A stretch of DNA of 64,000 nucleotides from contig NC_063049.1 of assembly GCF_018812025.1 (NCBI RefSeq), forward strand, positions 7,587,102-7,651,101, given 5' to 3'. A program made the translations under genes and the position numbers. Below the pieces are notes generated by a model. That model was not told the DNA's origin and made no database searches. It saw only the letters and a program-made list of their open reading frames with translations. Positions 11,655-23,831 of the stretch are shown here, piece after piece. Position 1 is the first letter of the stretch. The number at the start of each line of letters is the position of its first letter. This stretch comes from Megalobrama amblycephala. Taxonomy: Eukaryota; Chordata; Actinopteri; Cypriniformes; Xenocyprididae.

Positions 11655-13023
11655 TATATTATCTGCAAGTATAGTTTTTTTTTTTATATTTAAAGTGCAC
11701 TAGAAGTGCATATTCAATGCAAATAAGCACACTTCTTTTTCACAAAAGGAATGCCCTTTGTGGCTATATTTTTATTTATCATTATTATTTAAATCTACCA
11801 TAATTATATCTTTTCTGAACATACACTAGTGTGATTTTATCGCATTCACTTGTTCACCCAACAACTAATACAAAATGGAAAATATGATGGTGTTTAATTG
11901 AATTTTAATTCAGAAGACAAAAAAATATTTGGCTGTGTTTGCTACCAACCATTATACATTTAAAATGACTTGTTCAATCTAAAAGCATGGTACGTTTGTC
12001 TCTGGATATAGCTTGCAGTAAACAAAGAAAAGAAAAATACAGTAATAGTAAGACATAGGTTTAGTTCTTGCTGTAAACACAGACTTGAAATGAAATGGTC
12101 ATTTAAAGCCTATCATAGGTTAAACAAATGAATGAAAGCTCTGAATGAATGAACTTTTTTCAAATTTCCAGCTCTCAAAGCCAAATGGAGGTGTTGCCAC
12201 CTGGTGGACTAATGACATAATGACGTCACCTACAGCGTTCACACTGACCATGTGACACTGAGTGCTTTAAATGAAAGTAGTTTAATTGCAATCTAAACTT
12301 TAATAACAGTTACATAGATAACAATCAACATAATTAACATATTAAAACCTGGTGGTTTTGCAGGCATGATAAGTGAGAACTCAGAAACCCCAGTGTTTGA
12401 TCTTGTACAGTCAGTGTGTCTTCTTTTGTCCATCTGTTACCAAGGATACAGTCAGAGGAATGTGGAGCATTGATGTTTAAAATTAATCTTTTCCCATCTT
12501 TTCTATAAATGACTGATTCGGTCCATGAGGAAAATTAGAACACTTACATGTACATATGTGGAAGTGAGGCTGACCGACTGTGAATCGCAAATCATTGAAT
12601 TATACACAGATGTATTTATTTAAATATTCTGTCAGAAAGTCAGTGTGTCACTGTACCACAGTCTGTGCAGGGCTCTCTCTCTCTCTCTCCCTGCAGGGCT
12701 GTTTCCTCTCGGTTGCTGACTGGACATCTTTATAATGAGACAGAGCTACAGCACGTTAATGTGCTTATGTCTGGAATTTCTGACTGCAGAAAACAGAGAA
12801 ACACCCATTTTCCCAAAGTTACTCCCACGTACCACTGGCTTTACACTGCACAGTGCCAGAACACAATTAACTACAACACTCACACTCAACACTGTTTCCC
12901 TCTTGGTCATGAAGAACCTGTTGTTTGACTGCACTCCTCCTGACTCCTTTGCTTTTACTTTATTTCCCATAACCCATTGCCTGGACTCATTATTATTTGA
13001 TCACTTCCACCTGTGTGTCATTG
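11655..13023. other. No gene seen
   Basis: AT-rich sequence. 11660-11760 and 10665-10780 resemble the ends of the AGTACACTT dispersed repeat of 44.9 and 50.5 kb, split here by the foldback. A short CT tract lies at 12674-12690. Frames between 12665 and 13082 have no recognisable domain. Confidence 0.3.
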
Positions 13024-13025
13024 GC

Positions 13026-13545
13026 TGTGTTCGAAATCACTCCCTATACCCTCATTCACTATTCCCTACATTAGTTCACTAATATAGTCCACATGAAGGA
13101 GTGAATGAAAGCGAGTGAGTGAATACGGAAACTGCTGCTGCTTTTGCATAGTTTGTGCTTGCTGTTTAATAATCATTTAAAACTTATTAAACTGGCAGCT
13201 CCAGTAGTAGGTAATGAAAACATTTATATTGAACTCTGTCATGGAAACTAGCATGTATAAACCATAATTAAACAATTTAATAATCAATTAAAAAGGAATT
13301 TATACTTGTATGATATTACGCTCTACCTACACTGGACAAGCGGTTTGGAAAACAGATGGATGGATGATTCAGCTGCGGGCGCCATCTTCTGGTCAGACGT
13401 GGGAATTCATTTGGCGAGACAGTCACAGTGCATTTTGGGTGTTCTCTAGCTGTTGAGCATACACCAGTTGTACACTCATTATTGCAGTGCATTGTGGGAT
13501 TGAATGAGTGCACTCGCTAACGTACGCTGTGGTTTCAGACGCCGC
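13026..13545. repeat. Dispersed repeat with TGTGTTCGAAATC end
   Basis: It opens TGTGTTCGAAATCACTCCC and closes with a degenerate inverse (GTGGTTTCAGACGCC). A shorter relative is at 55785-55985, where GCACTCATTCAATCC and the block around TAGAGAATACCC also match in inverse orientation. It is an unclassified MITE-like repeat. Confidence 0.5.
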
Positions 13546-13929
13546 TACAAATTGTCTTATTGGATCATATATCATACCATATCACCAGTGTTGGGGAAAG
13601 TTACTTTTAAAAGTAACGTGTTACAATATAACGTTACTCTCTGAAAAAAGTAACTAATTGCGTTACCTATGTTTTATGGATGTAATGTTACTTTTTTCTC
13701 ATGTGGACTGGGCTTGCTTGTTTGTTTCTAATAAAACAAAAAAAGGCCAAATTTAAAGGCCTTTCACACCAAAAGTGAGATGAATGAGCCTCAGGTTGTA
13801 GGAAATGCATATTTACGCCTGTACAGTAGAGGGCGCAGCTCTAATATACCGTTCAGCTGAGCTGCCATTATGGACTGTATAAGAATAGGATACTGGTAAC
13901 GGCTAACTTAATCACGTGCGGCCGTTCAG

Positions 13930-14752
13930 CCTATTGTGTAATGGCAGTGACATCAGTGCCCGCCGTTCAAAAATCCTTCCCTGTGTACCGCCACAGCCGG
14001 AGCGTTAGCCGTAACGCTTTTTTGGCTAAAGCTTGCAGGCTTGTCTTCCAGTGGCTTTGACAGAACTGCTTCCTTCAAAAATCGATCTGAGGAAGGTATC
14101 TCATGAGACAGGAAGTGAAGCTAAAATTGGATACGGACATGCCTTGATGCCTTACTACCTTGAAATGTGTCCTCAGAAGGCAGCATCTTCCAGTTTTTGG
14201 ACGCAGCCAACATCTATTATTCTATCTGTTAAACAGTAATGCGGCACATTTGCTGTTGGTAATGCCGTAAATGAGTCCTACCTGTTGCAACATACCCTAG
14301 TCTGCCTTCTCTTAAAAAATACATTTTTATCAAGCTAAAATCTACATATAGTTCCCAACAAAAGTATTTTTTAAGTGTAAAACATGCTGAAGATTAGTGA
14401 ACAGGCTGTCGATTAATGAAATGATTAGCTATTTCCCCTCAAAAGCTGTTTAATCAGCATAGTGAAGCCTTTCATCCATTGACATCCATTCAAAAAACAG
14501 CCTCTGGTGTCCTTCCCTGCGTACCGCCAGAGGCGGAGCGTTAGCATTAGCCGTTACGCTTTTTTGGCTAAAGGTTGCAGGCTTGCCTTCCAGTGGCTTT
14601 GAAGAAAGTTTGGCCAAAGCCACTGGAAGGCAAGCCTGCAACCTTTAGCCAAAAAAAGCATAACGGCTAATGCTAACGCTCCAGCTGTGGCGGTACGCAG
14701 GGAAGGAGTTTTGAACGGCGGGCAATGAAGTCACTGCCATTACACGATAGGC
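13930..14752. repeat. Outer inverted repeat of a nested palindrome
   Basis: The left arm (13930-14062) and right arm (about 14591-14752) are inverted copies. Both hold GTAATGGCAGTGAC, a CGCCGTTCAAAA/TTTTGAACGGCG block and the TTTTTTGGCTAAA block. The right arm is shared with the inner palindrome, so three copies of one unit exist in alternating orientation. Confidence 0.75.
14511..14706. repeat. Near-perfect 90-bp palindrome
   Basis: The left arm 14511-14600 and right arm 14616-14705 are reverse complements with very few mismatches, separated by a 15-base spacer. As single strand it would form a long hairpin. No ORF of interest. Confidence 0.85.
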
Positions 14753-14825
14753 GCCTGATGGCGGTTTCTCAAATGGTAAGAGATACAGACCCTCTCATCT
14801 CCCTATAATATACAATCTCTGGTTT

Positions 14826-15138
14826 GGCCCTGTCCCAAATAGCACACACTTTGGCCTGGTCCCAAATGACACCTTAAACCCTCACGGTCCGCACTTTCAC
14901 GACGTAATGTCGCTTTGACTGCTGGGTAAAGTCCTCTGTTGCTCGCAGACTTGCGGACTCAGCTGAAGCACGCATTGAGGGTGCATAGCGGCCAAAAAAG
15001 GGGTCGCTCACGAGCACCCTTCTGAAACCCAAAATGATGAATGGGACACCCTACGGTCTCGTGGACTTAATGGATACGCGCACCTGGCAGCCATTGTAAG
15101 TCCACAAGACTGAGAAGTGTGCCATTTGGGATTCAGCC
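14826..15138. repeat. Foldback related to 2276-2572
   Basis: It contains CCCAAATAGCACA and CCCAAATGACACC at the left and ends GTGCCATTTGGGATTCAGCC. The interior matches the element at 2276-2572, including the block with GACTGCTGGGTAAAGTCCTC. A degraded partial copy follows at about 15190-15310. Confidence 0.55.
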
Positions 15139-15759
15139 ATAATAATGCACTTATGTCTATAATTATGCACTTATGTTATGGTCAAGACCATAGGGTGTCC
15201 CATTTGATATTTTAGGTTTCAGAAGGTTTCTTTGCAGTTGAATTGTGCCCTCAAAGCCCACACTGAAGTAAGCTCCGCAGCAGACTTCTACCCAACAGTC
15301 AAAGCAGTCAAAACTTACTTCAGCAATAAATGTTTTTTTCCTAATTAGTATGGTTGAATTCGATCATCAAAGGTCAGCAGATTAATAAAGTGAGATTAAA
15401 TACATAAAGTATATTTGTTTAACATTTAATTACTGCAGGTTTGCGTAATATTCTGAGTTTGCATTTGACTGTTTTTATTCATTTTGATGAAAACTGAATC
15501 TGTTTTTGTGCAAGTGAGATGAGTAAATAATTAGTCTTTAATGATTTTTATAAAGTAAACGTAAGAATAACTTTCTTTCTTTTTTTTTTCTTTTTTTTTT
15601 GGTAAAAATCATGTTAAACTAGGCTAAGTATGGTACATCAGGCTTTTGAGGAACGTTTATTTGTTAATCTCTAAATTATCATTTATTATACGTTATAGGC
15701 CTACATTATATGTTTTGCCAGAATAAAAACAATTCAGGTTTCAGTAAAAACCTTGTGAC

Positions 15760-15926
15760 AACTTCCCTGTGTGACAACTAGCCCCGGTGTGTTTCCCTGT
15801 GTCAGCTGTGTGGGCGGCAGCAGCATCGGTCAGACTCGAACTCGATCGCTCTCAGTAAAGTCACATCTGCTCATGATCAGGTGCGGACGATGCGAACTGT
15901 AATTTTACTCCATGATTTCACCGAAG
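15760..15926 (+). promoter_or_regulatory. Probable 5' leader of rapgef4
   Basis: The sequence directly upstream of the coding start is GC-richer than the flanks and has several CGAACTCGATCG-type CpGs, as expected near a promoter. No TATA box is obvious. A 9-codon upstream ORF (15873-15902) and a second, overlapping out-of-frame ORF (15890-15970) precede or span the main start. The transcription start is not determinable from the sequence, so the extent is approximate. Confidence 0.4.
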
Positions 15927-15994
15927 ATGGTCGCGGCACACAGCTCCAGCCACCCGTCTGCTTCTGCTGAGTGGATCATCTGTCTGGATAAGAG
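15927..15994 (+). CDS. rapgef4: rapgef4 (EPAC2) coding exon 1
   Basis: The exon encodes MVAAHSSSHPSASAEWIICL then DKR, closely matching the N-terminus of vertebrate EPAC2A (MVAAH... SAEWI..LDKR), which precedes the first cyclic-nucleotide-binding domain. EPAC2 is a cAMP-activated guanine-nucleotide exchange factor for Rap1/Rap2, acting in neurons and endocrine cells. I chose the ATG at 15927 by homology. An in-frame ATG at 15912 would add MISPK. The exon ends AAGAG followed by a GTACAA donor, phase 2, and the codon is completed by the A at 31985. Teleosts often have two rapgef4 paralogues and I cannot tell which this is. EPAC1 (rapgef3) is excluded because it lacks CNB-A. Confidence 0.9.
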
Positions 15995-17044
15995 GTACAA
16001 TCGTTTACCCTACAAAAACTTAATTCTTCTGTCTTCGTGTGGTTGTTCTGATTCACCTGCAGCAATCTTTCACACATCAATGCCTCATGTAAAAGACATC
16101 CCAAGCTCATTTCATTTGTTAAACTATATTAGAATATAAGTTTCATGTCATAAATGTGAAATGCGATTGTTAGTGTGATTGATGTATTCATTCAGATGCA
16201 GCATTTCATTCGCAGCGCGACAGATTTCCGATGATAGATGGATTCATTGCAAGCTTCACGTCTTTCGCTGCTTTCAGTGATGGTGAATTGAAGTGTTTTT
16301 GAGTGTAGTTTGTAAAGGGTTGTTTGTCACCTGGAGGAGGTCACCAGTGCTGCAGTGCTTGTGTTACTGCAGACGCATGAAGTGACACTTTCTGCTGTGA
16401 AGGGCTTTAGAAACTTAAAGGAATATTTCACCCAGAAATTCACCCTCATGTCATTCCAAACCCCATTTCTTTCTTCAGTGGAACACAAAAGGAGAAGTTT
16501 AGCAGAATGTCCAGGGTGCTACTGAGTAATAAAATGAATGTGATTTGATGGCTCAGGAGAAGCATCTAGAAGCATTACAAATGACAATCAAATTAAAAAT
16601 TACAGATAAATATAAAACTATAGATTTTATAGATGTGTATAGAAACCACACATTTTACATTAATTGTAAAATAAATATTTTTTATATGTATATTCTGCAA
16701 TAAAGAAAATTTAGGGCATTGCGAATGACGTGACGTGATAGTCTCCCAATGCTCAAACTACTTATGCATATACAGTATCAAATATTTATGTTGTTTGTGT
16801 GTATGGAGACTATCATATCATTCACAGTGCTTCATGGGAGTGGGCGGGCCCTAAAAAGTTATTTTTCTTGTTTCTATTCTCTGATTGATTGAGATTTCTT
16901 TGCAGAATCAGTTTTTCATGAGGAATTCCTTCGTTAAACACAGTTATTTAAGAAATAAGTTGCGAGCTGATGCTCTGCATTCTGTATGTCATCATAACAC
17001 CATAACTAGGACTGTCAAGCTCCAACAAGGACTAAAAATCACAA
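15995..17044 (+). other. Start of rapgef4 intron 1
   Basis: Intronic sequence of a 16-kb intron. 16420-16500 is a piece of a cyprinid repeat (TTCACCCAGAAATTCACCCTCATG). Otherwise nothing is recognised. Confidence 0.4.
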
Positions 17045-17156
17045 TTAAAGGGATAGTTCAACCAAAAATAAAAATGCTATCATCATTTGCTCACCTTCTT
17101 GTCATTCCAAATCCATAAGACTTCTGTTCATCTTCAAAACACAAATAAAGATATTT

Positions 17157-17765
17157 TTAAAGCATTAGTTCACTTTCAAATAAAATGTTCCTGATAATTT
17201 ACTCACCCCCATGTCATCTAAGATGTTCATGTCTTTCTTTCGTCAGTCGAAAAGAAAATAATTTTTTGATGAAAACATTCCAGGATTATTCTCCTTATAG
17301 TCGACTTCAATGGACTCCAAACAGTTGAAGGTCAAAATTACAGCTTCAGTGCAGCTCCAAAGGGCTTTAAACGATGCGAGGAACCAGGCGAGGAATAAGG
17401 GTCTTATCTAGCGAAACGATCGGTCATTTTCGAAAAAAATGTAAATGTATATGCTTTATAAACACAACTGATCGCCTTGCACGTGCTTCCGCTTTCCGTA
17501 TTCTTCAAAACGCTTACGCTGTATGTCCTACGCCTTCCCTTTTCAACTTACGGAACGAACGCGGCGCCAGTTCCGCTTTTTTCCATAAGTAGAATAGGGA
17601 CATACAGCGTAAGCTTTTTGAAGAATACAGAAAGCGGAAGCACGTTTTTCATCAAAAACCTTAATTTCTTTTCGACTGAAGAAAGAAAGACATGAACATC
17701 TTAGATGACATGGCGGTGAGTAAATTATCAGGAAAATTTTATTTGAAAGTGAACTAATCCTTTAA
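17157..17765. mobile_element. TTAA foldback, copy of the 10781-11654 family
   Basis: TTAA on both sides, then AGCATTAGTTCACTTTC and its inverse. The centre (about 17460-17640) holds a second inverted pair, GCACGTGCTTCCGCTTTC against GAAAGCGGAAGCACG, separated by a GC-rich spacer that is not in the 10.8-kb copy. Confidence 0.75.
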
Positions 17766-17807
17766 TATTCTTTCATAATTTTGTCCATTTAGTCCAAAGC
17801 TGCTTTT

Positions 17808-18334
17808 CCACCGAAATTACCCAAAACAATTTGTCCCAGGAACATTTTCTCCAGGAACTTTTTCCCCCCCAGACCTGTTGCTGTCTGCGTTTCCATCGCG
17901 GTCTAAGGTACCGTGAAGATTAGTCCGTTGACAGAGGACTGCGTGCATTTTTCCAGTTCCCGCTGGATTTCGTCCTCCACATATAAGCTTAATAAAGCCT
18001 GAACTTTGTCATCGTATTTTTAAACTCTATTGTTGATACGAATAGCAAACAACTCTTACTGCACGCACCGCAACAGACTTTTGAAAATGGTTGGTTGAAA
18101 TAAAATGCTGCATGGAGTCAAAAAATCAAAATGCTGCTTGAATGTTCAGCGCCCAAATCCCACCCCCGAAAGTTCCGGAACTTGAAAAATTGCCACCTCA
18201 CGAGCAGGGACTTTCTGAGGGGGGGAAATTTTTACCCGGAACTTCATTTAGACCCTGGTTCCTGTGGTTGAAAACACACAGAGTTCCACCCCAAAGTCCC
18301 CAGTTCCTGGGGAAAGTGCGGTGGAAACGCGGCT
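17808..18334. repeat. Foldback with AGCTGCTTTTCCACCG ends
   Basis: The left end AGCTGCTTTTCCACCG is the inverse of the right end CGGTGGAAACGCGGCT. Internal AGGAACTTTTT and GTTCCTGGGG blocks are also inverted. It is a MITE-like element with no ORF. Confidence 0.6.
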
Positions 18335-18901
18335 CAAGCAACCAATATTTTCAAGGTTAATAGAGTACATAAAGACACCGTAAAAATAATCCTTGTGAAT
18401 CGAGCTGTTTAATCCAACCCCTCCGAAGAAACGCGATCGCTTTATATGATGAACAGGTTTAGTTTAGTCTTTTCTTCACATATAAACAGTGATCAACACA
18501 CGTTCATAGAGCACATCAAATATGGCAAATGGAAGTTCAAAGTGCTTGTTTGATGCGAGAACTAATAAGGATTGATAGCAAGTACATTTGATAAACCGCT
18601 CAATTTATATGGCCATTGTGTCTTTTTCTACTTTTCTACTACTTTTCTACTATGAATGGAAGTTTTGGTTGCATGAACTCTCAATGGATAGACAAAAATA
18701 GACAAAGATAATATTAAAAATATCTTAATTTATGTATTGAAAACGAACAGAAGTCTTATGGTTTTGAAATGACATGAGGATGAGCAAATGATGACAGAAC
18801 AGTGAATTCTGTTAAACATTTCCTTTTGTGTTCCGCAGAAGAATCTCATAAAGGTTCGGAATGATACACGGGTAAATGATGACAGAACAGGTGAACTTTA
18901 A

Positions 18902-20324
18902 GAATTAAACATTTTCACACATTACACTTTTCATTTGTAATAATAGCAATACCGTGAGTCTATGGACTCTGCCCATGATAGCCTAGAAACAGGACATCTA
19001 GTATATATCCAACATTATAAAGCAGTTAACAAACATTATAGTCTCGTTGTCAAACACGGAGCAGAGATTTGTGTGTAATGTGTTTATGACACACTCTAAT
19101 GGCTCCGACCGTCTCTTCCTGCAATGAATGGCTCCATCTCGCTGTAGATCAATATTTACACATCTAAAGCAGATGGACACAGGTCTGTTGAATTTAGTAA
19201 ATATGCCAGCACTCAACTCTCTCCATTCCTGTCTTTATCTCCTTTTACCTGACATTGTTTTGATGGAGAGATAGATGCATAACAGCAATGTCCAGATGTG
19301 TTGAGTGGAGCTGTATTTGAGTTTCACTGCAGTGGTTTCCCCTCTGACTCAGACGACAGCACATTGATTGCTCTTTGAATTATATGAACGTCATAAATTT
19401 AACTATTGAGGCTGAAAGTAGTTGAGTGCGTTAGCTCTTTACTGTTTCAAAATGCATATCTTCAATGAAAGATTAAGAATAAGATGACAAAGTCCATAAA
19501 TGCCCAAGTTTAATTAACACCTGAATATAGGAGGTTGTTCAATTGATAAGCCCCTTAGTTTGAGCAATAGTACTTGCTACCCAACTAACAGGGAATGCTC
19601 TCAAAACTTTGGCTACACACTGTTAAAAATGTTAGTGTGAAATTACAGTATATTCCAGGTTAGTAATTGCATTACTTTCATGGTAATTTCACAATAGGAC
19701 TTCTCTTGTATCTAACGGCTCTTTCATTTCTTGTGGAATCTACAGTACTTTACTGGCACAGTCACATCTTTCATAGAAGTACCTCAGAAGTTGCTTCACT
19801 ATTGTGAAAGATCCATCTACAATCAGTTATGAATTAGAAATAATTTATTGGTTAATCTTCATGATTAAATAATGCTAAAATAGAATCTTCATATTCAAGA
19901 ACTTAACTTAAAAATTGAATATGAATATACGAGGTCCAAGATCCCAAGCAAATGGAACACCGATCGCCATTATGGTGACTTCAAAACAATTACAGTTGTA
20001 AAGAATTACATTTCTTACAGTGGCATGACAACTTTATAATGTGACTTCACATTAAAACAAGAGCAGTAAATTACTGTGGTGTTAGCATCATTCTGCTGTT
20101 GATTCACAGTAATATGTAAGAAAATTACCCAGCATGCACTTATTTCACAGCAAATTTCTGACTACAGTAATTTTTTTGTAAAATAATACTCTGTAATCCT
20201 GGCTTTTTTTCTTTCTTCTTTTTTTTTAATACACTGTAACATTCTGGCAAGGTTCTCTCAAAATTATGAACAAATGTTCTTTCAGTAATGTTAACAGAAC
20301 ATTTATTTAAAGTTTTCTGAACTT
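18902..20324 (+). other. Intron 1, nothing recognised
   Basis: AT-rich intronic sequence without exon-like or repeat structure that I can name. Confidence 0.3.
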
Positions 20325-20465
20325 GTCGGCGCTGATAGCCTAGTGGTTACTAAGCTGTCATATACCGCAAATGCGTTCACGACGACCAGAGTTCTTTTCT
20401 TTTCTTTTCTGTCTGCTCTCTACTGTCCTCTCCAAATAAAGGCACAAAAAGCCCATAAATATAAC
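20325..20465 (+). repeat. tRNA-derived SINE, short and decayed
   Basis: GGCGCTGATAGCCTAGTGGTTA carries a good RNA polymerase III A box (TAGCCTAGTGG). The B-box region (CCAGAGTTCTTTTC) is degraded. The tail reads CTACTGTCCTCTCC then AAATAAAGGCACAAAAAGCCC, a 3' end that I recognise from fish SINEs. It is not a functional tRNA gene because the acceptor stem and T arm do not pair. Confidence 0.75.
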
Positions 20466-21396
20466 TTAAAGGTGCCCTAGAACCAGTTTTTACAAGATGT
20501 AATATAAGTCTAAGGTGTTCCCTGAATGTGTGTGTGAAGTTTCAGCTCAAAATACCCCATAGATTTTTTTTAATTAATTTTTTAAACTACCTATTTTGGG
20601 GCATCATTAACTATGCACCGATTCAGGCTGCGGCCCCTTTAAATCATGCACTCCCCGCCCCCGAGCTCTCGACTATAATACAGTGCATTTACAAAGTTTA
20701 CACAGCTAATATAACCCTCAAATGGATCTTTACAAGATGTTCGTCATGTATGCTGCATGCATGCTTCGGATCATGTGAGTAAAGTATTTATTTAGATGTT
20801 TATATTTGATTCTGAATGAGTTTGATGGTGCTCCGTGGCTAAAGCTAACATTACACACTGTTGGAGAGATTTATAAAGAATGAAGTTGTGTTTATGCATT
20901 ATACAGACTGCAAGTGTTTAAAAATGAAAATAGCAACGGCTCTTGTCTCCGTGAATACAGTAAGAAACGATGGTAACTTTAACCACATTTAACAGTACAT
21001 TAGCAACATGCTAATGAAACTTTTAGAAAGACAATTTACAAATATCACTAAAAATATCATGTTATCATGGATCATGTCAGTTATTATTGCTCCATCTGCC
21101 ATTTTTCGCTATTATCCTTGCTTGCTTACCTAGTCTGATGATTCAGCTGTGCACAGATCCAGACGTTAATACTGGCTGCCCTTGTGTAATGCCTTGAACA
21201 TGAGCTGGCATATGCAAATTTCGGTGTTATGTTGAGATTCACCTGTTCTTCGGAGGTCTTTTAAACAAATGAGATTTACACAAGAAGGAGGAAACAATGG
21301 TGTTTGAGACTCACTGTATGTCATTTCCATGTACTGAACTCTTGTTATTCAACTATGCCAAGGTAAATTCAATTTTTGATTCTAGGGCACCTTTAA
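20466..21396. mobile_element. TTAA-flanked element, AAGGTGCCCTAGAA ends
   Basis: TTAA at both borders is followed by AGGTGCCCTAGAA and its exact inverse TTCTAGGGCACCT. The inner left part (TTTCAGCTCAAAATACCCCA) is shared with the 40.3-kb element. It carries a small exon-like ORF at 20722-20778. Non-autonomous. Confidence 0.8.
20722..20778 (+). other. Exon-like mini-ORF inside the TTAA element
   Basis: An 18-codon ORF begins MDLYKMFVMYAACM. Its stop TGA overlaps a good splice donor (CAT followed by GTGAGTAA). This looks like a transposon-borne first exon rather than a complete gene. Coding status is unproven. Confidence 0.3.
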
Positions 21397-22384
21397 AAAA
21401 AAAAAAGTTATCTGGACTTTAATAATGTTGTCAAAACATTAGCACAAAAATATAATTTATAAATTGTTCATGGAATTTTTTTCTGAAATGTTTTAATTGG
21501 ACATTCGTCTAACAATTTTTAAATGTTACTACTTGTTTCAGAATGTTTAGAGGATTTTCAAAAGTAACGTTCCCTCAATGTTTGCACAATGGTAAAATGG
21601 AATGTTTCCTTCCTTTTCAAAACGAAAGTTCAGAGAACGTTCAGAAATAATGTTTTCATAACTAATGGGAACGTTAGCGAAACATACTAGAACATATTTT
21701 GTTAGCTAGGTTAGGAGAGAATCTGTATTCAAACTGTGTTGTTCCAATGAAACCTTTGGGTTACACATGTTGGTCACATTGACAGTGTTATTTAAGTTTT
21801 GATGTAGAACTGTTTGCATAGTAAATGGATTTTTAGTCCCTGTTAAACACCCTCAGACACACACAGGCACATGCTCACATACGTGGCTTATTGTTTGAAC
21901 AGGTGTGTCTGACCTCTAAGTGGACATATGCTGTTTAGTAGAAGAAAGACACTGTTTTTAAAACTGACATCTAATTTTAATCTTAGGCTAATTTTATATT
22001 TTAAAATGTTCTTTATATTTAAATTCTTTAGTTCATTTAATGACTGTCAGATTACATCACTGCAGTTGTGTGACAGAAAAACAGTTGCAACAAGTGGAGG
22101 AAGATGTCCTTTGAAGCTAAACGCAGACATTTATTGTTGCAAGCCGTTAAACAAACTCTCTGGACTGATAAAACCTGTGATGATTATATTTTTGGGCCAT
22201 TGCATCACATGGCATTTTGCAACTTGAACTAATCTTGCTACATCATGAAAAGGTCAAATTATCTTATATTTTAAGATACTTCATTCATCTTGCCACACAG
22301 CTATGGGGAGTCTGCAGTGGTCTTTTCTATTATGCAATTTCCTGAGTTCAACAAAGATATTAAATAGCAAAAACTGTTTATATT
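21397..22384 (+). other. Intron 1, low-complexity repeat
   Basis: 21400-21690, together with 20235-20320, forms an AACGTTC-rich repeat (GTTAACAGAAC, GAACGTTCAG) that the TTAA element and SINE split. From 21700 onward nothing is recognised. Confidence 0.3.
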
Positions 22385-22618
22385 GATAACAATAAAAAAT
22401 GTTTCTTGAGCAGCAAATCAGCATATTAGAATGATTTCTGAAGGATTATGTGACACTGAAGACTGGAGTAATGATGCTGAAAATTCTGATTTGCCGTCAC
22501 AGAAATAAATTACATTTTAAAATATATTACAATAGAAAATAATAATTTTAAATTGTAATAATATGTCACAATATTGTTGTTTTTACTGAATTTTTGATCA
22601 AACAAATGCAGCTGTAAC
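22385..22618 (+). repeat. Dispersed repeat (GATTTCTGAAGGAT family)
   Basis: It contains TTAGAATGATTTCTGAAGG, then GTGACACTGAAGACTGGAGT. Related copies are at 41945-42107 and 49688-50165. The 49.7-kb copy is longest and ends CCCCAAACTTTTGAACAG. I recognise the sequence as widespread in fish but cannot give its class with confidence. Confidence 0.6.
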
Positions 22619-23831
22619 ACTCCGGGGTAGTAGGCAACATGCACAAACTAAGAATTCTCTTTGAATTGACTTTAATGCTGAACACGGGAGTACCACGACC
22701 ACATTACGCCACATTACATAAGACAATACCCGACAAAGGACTAAATAGAACAGAGAATATATATGCAGGAGATAACCAGGAACTAAACTTAATGACAGAA
22801 ACAAACAGGGACAGAAACCAAGGAAAGACTCTAAAGGTAGACCTTAGCTGAAGATATACTGTTTCTAGGCATGTTCCCTGAACTATCCCATAGGAGGTTG
22901 TTTAAGGTATATCTTCTTAAGTGCGATGTTACCTGGTGCTGTCCATGGTGCCGGTGCTGAATTGGTTGATATCGATGGTTCCAGAATTGATAATTCACTC
23001 TATACAGGGGCCGCTTCATTGCATTCTTGCATTATGTGAGAAAGCAGTGTTCTTTATAAAAAGAAGCACTTCAGAAGTAGAAATGGTATTTATCAGGACT
23101 CATGGGATGTTATAAAAGTAATCCAAATTGCAAACAAAATCTTTATTTTAATTTATCTATATTCTGGGGGTGCGGAGCCCCCATCAGCGTGAGTTTAATG
23201 TGACCGTTATTTTAGAACAAAGTTTTAATTCCTTGGAGACTCATCATGCAACTGACAGACATGTAGGTATCGCATTTATATCGTTTTTTCATTTTTTATT
23301 CAAAATATTCACAAACTTGTTAACTATATCATGAATTTTATGATATATTCCGATTGTAAAATATGTGGAAGTGAATGTGTTTTGTCGCACGATATCGTGT
23401 TGGTTTGCATGGCAATTCAGAGCTGTCGGATTTACGAAATCTTCCTCGAAATACATAAAAGTATGTGGCCGGTGAACTGAGAGAAGAATAGAGTAAACTT
23501 TATTGTTGCATACACAATGTGTATCTGATGTGAATAAAACACTTCGTCAAATAATATAAGGGTTATTGTTGCAGCTTCCGTAGACATCAGTGTAAAGAAT
23601 TTGATTTTAACAAACTATAAATGTCTTTCTTATGCAGTAGCCTACTTAATTCAAATGTGTATTTAAATGTCTGAAACCTAAAATAAACCTGATGAGGTTA
23701 AAAACACTGAATAGTTGTGATACATGAAAAGCGCAGATCGCGCATCTTTCTCTAGCTCACCGCTAAAGCACATTTAGCAGTTAATCTATGCATTTTATTC
23801 TTTGCCATAATCCTAATCAAACACTGGGTGT

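Larger units (their letters stand above)
13586..15545 (+). mobile_element. hAT-type non-autonomous element, interrupted
   Basis: It starts CAGTGTTGGGGAAAGTTAC, the tip seen in many fish hAT elements. 13586-13850 matches 45235-45500 of another copy, including the block GTACAGTAGAGGGCGCAGCTC. The matching sequence resumes at about 15320-15545 (TTAGTATGGTTGAATT and onward). Between these pieces about 1.5 kb of nested foldbacks has been inserted. The right tip is missing. No transposase ORF is present. Confidence 0.65.
17045..18901. mobile_element. Composite of nested TTAA foldbacks
   Basis: The outer left arm starts TTAA then AGGGATAGTTCAACC (17045). The matching right arm ends GACAGAACAGGTGAACTTTAA (to 18901), with a duplicated inner version at about 18715-18800. 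Two further elements (17157-17765 and 17808-18334) sit between the arms. The outer element is therefore the oldest of the three. Confidence 0.55.

Noticed and set aside
12665..13082. Two overlapping + frames of 87 and 115 codons
   Set aside because: No recognisable domain, splice-like borders or conserved pattern. They run into the TGTGTTCGAAATC repeat.
20325..20400. Possible tRNA gene
   Set aside because: The A box is good but the B box is degraded and there is no acceptor stem pairing. The tail is that of a SINE.
23160..23190. GC hairpin as a terminator or structured RNA
   Set aside because: A short isolated hairpin in a eukaryotic intron, with no supporting context.
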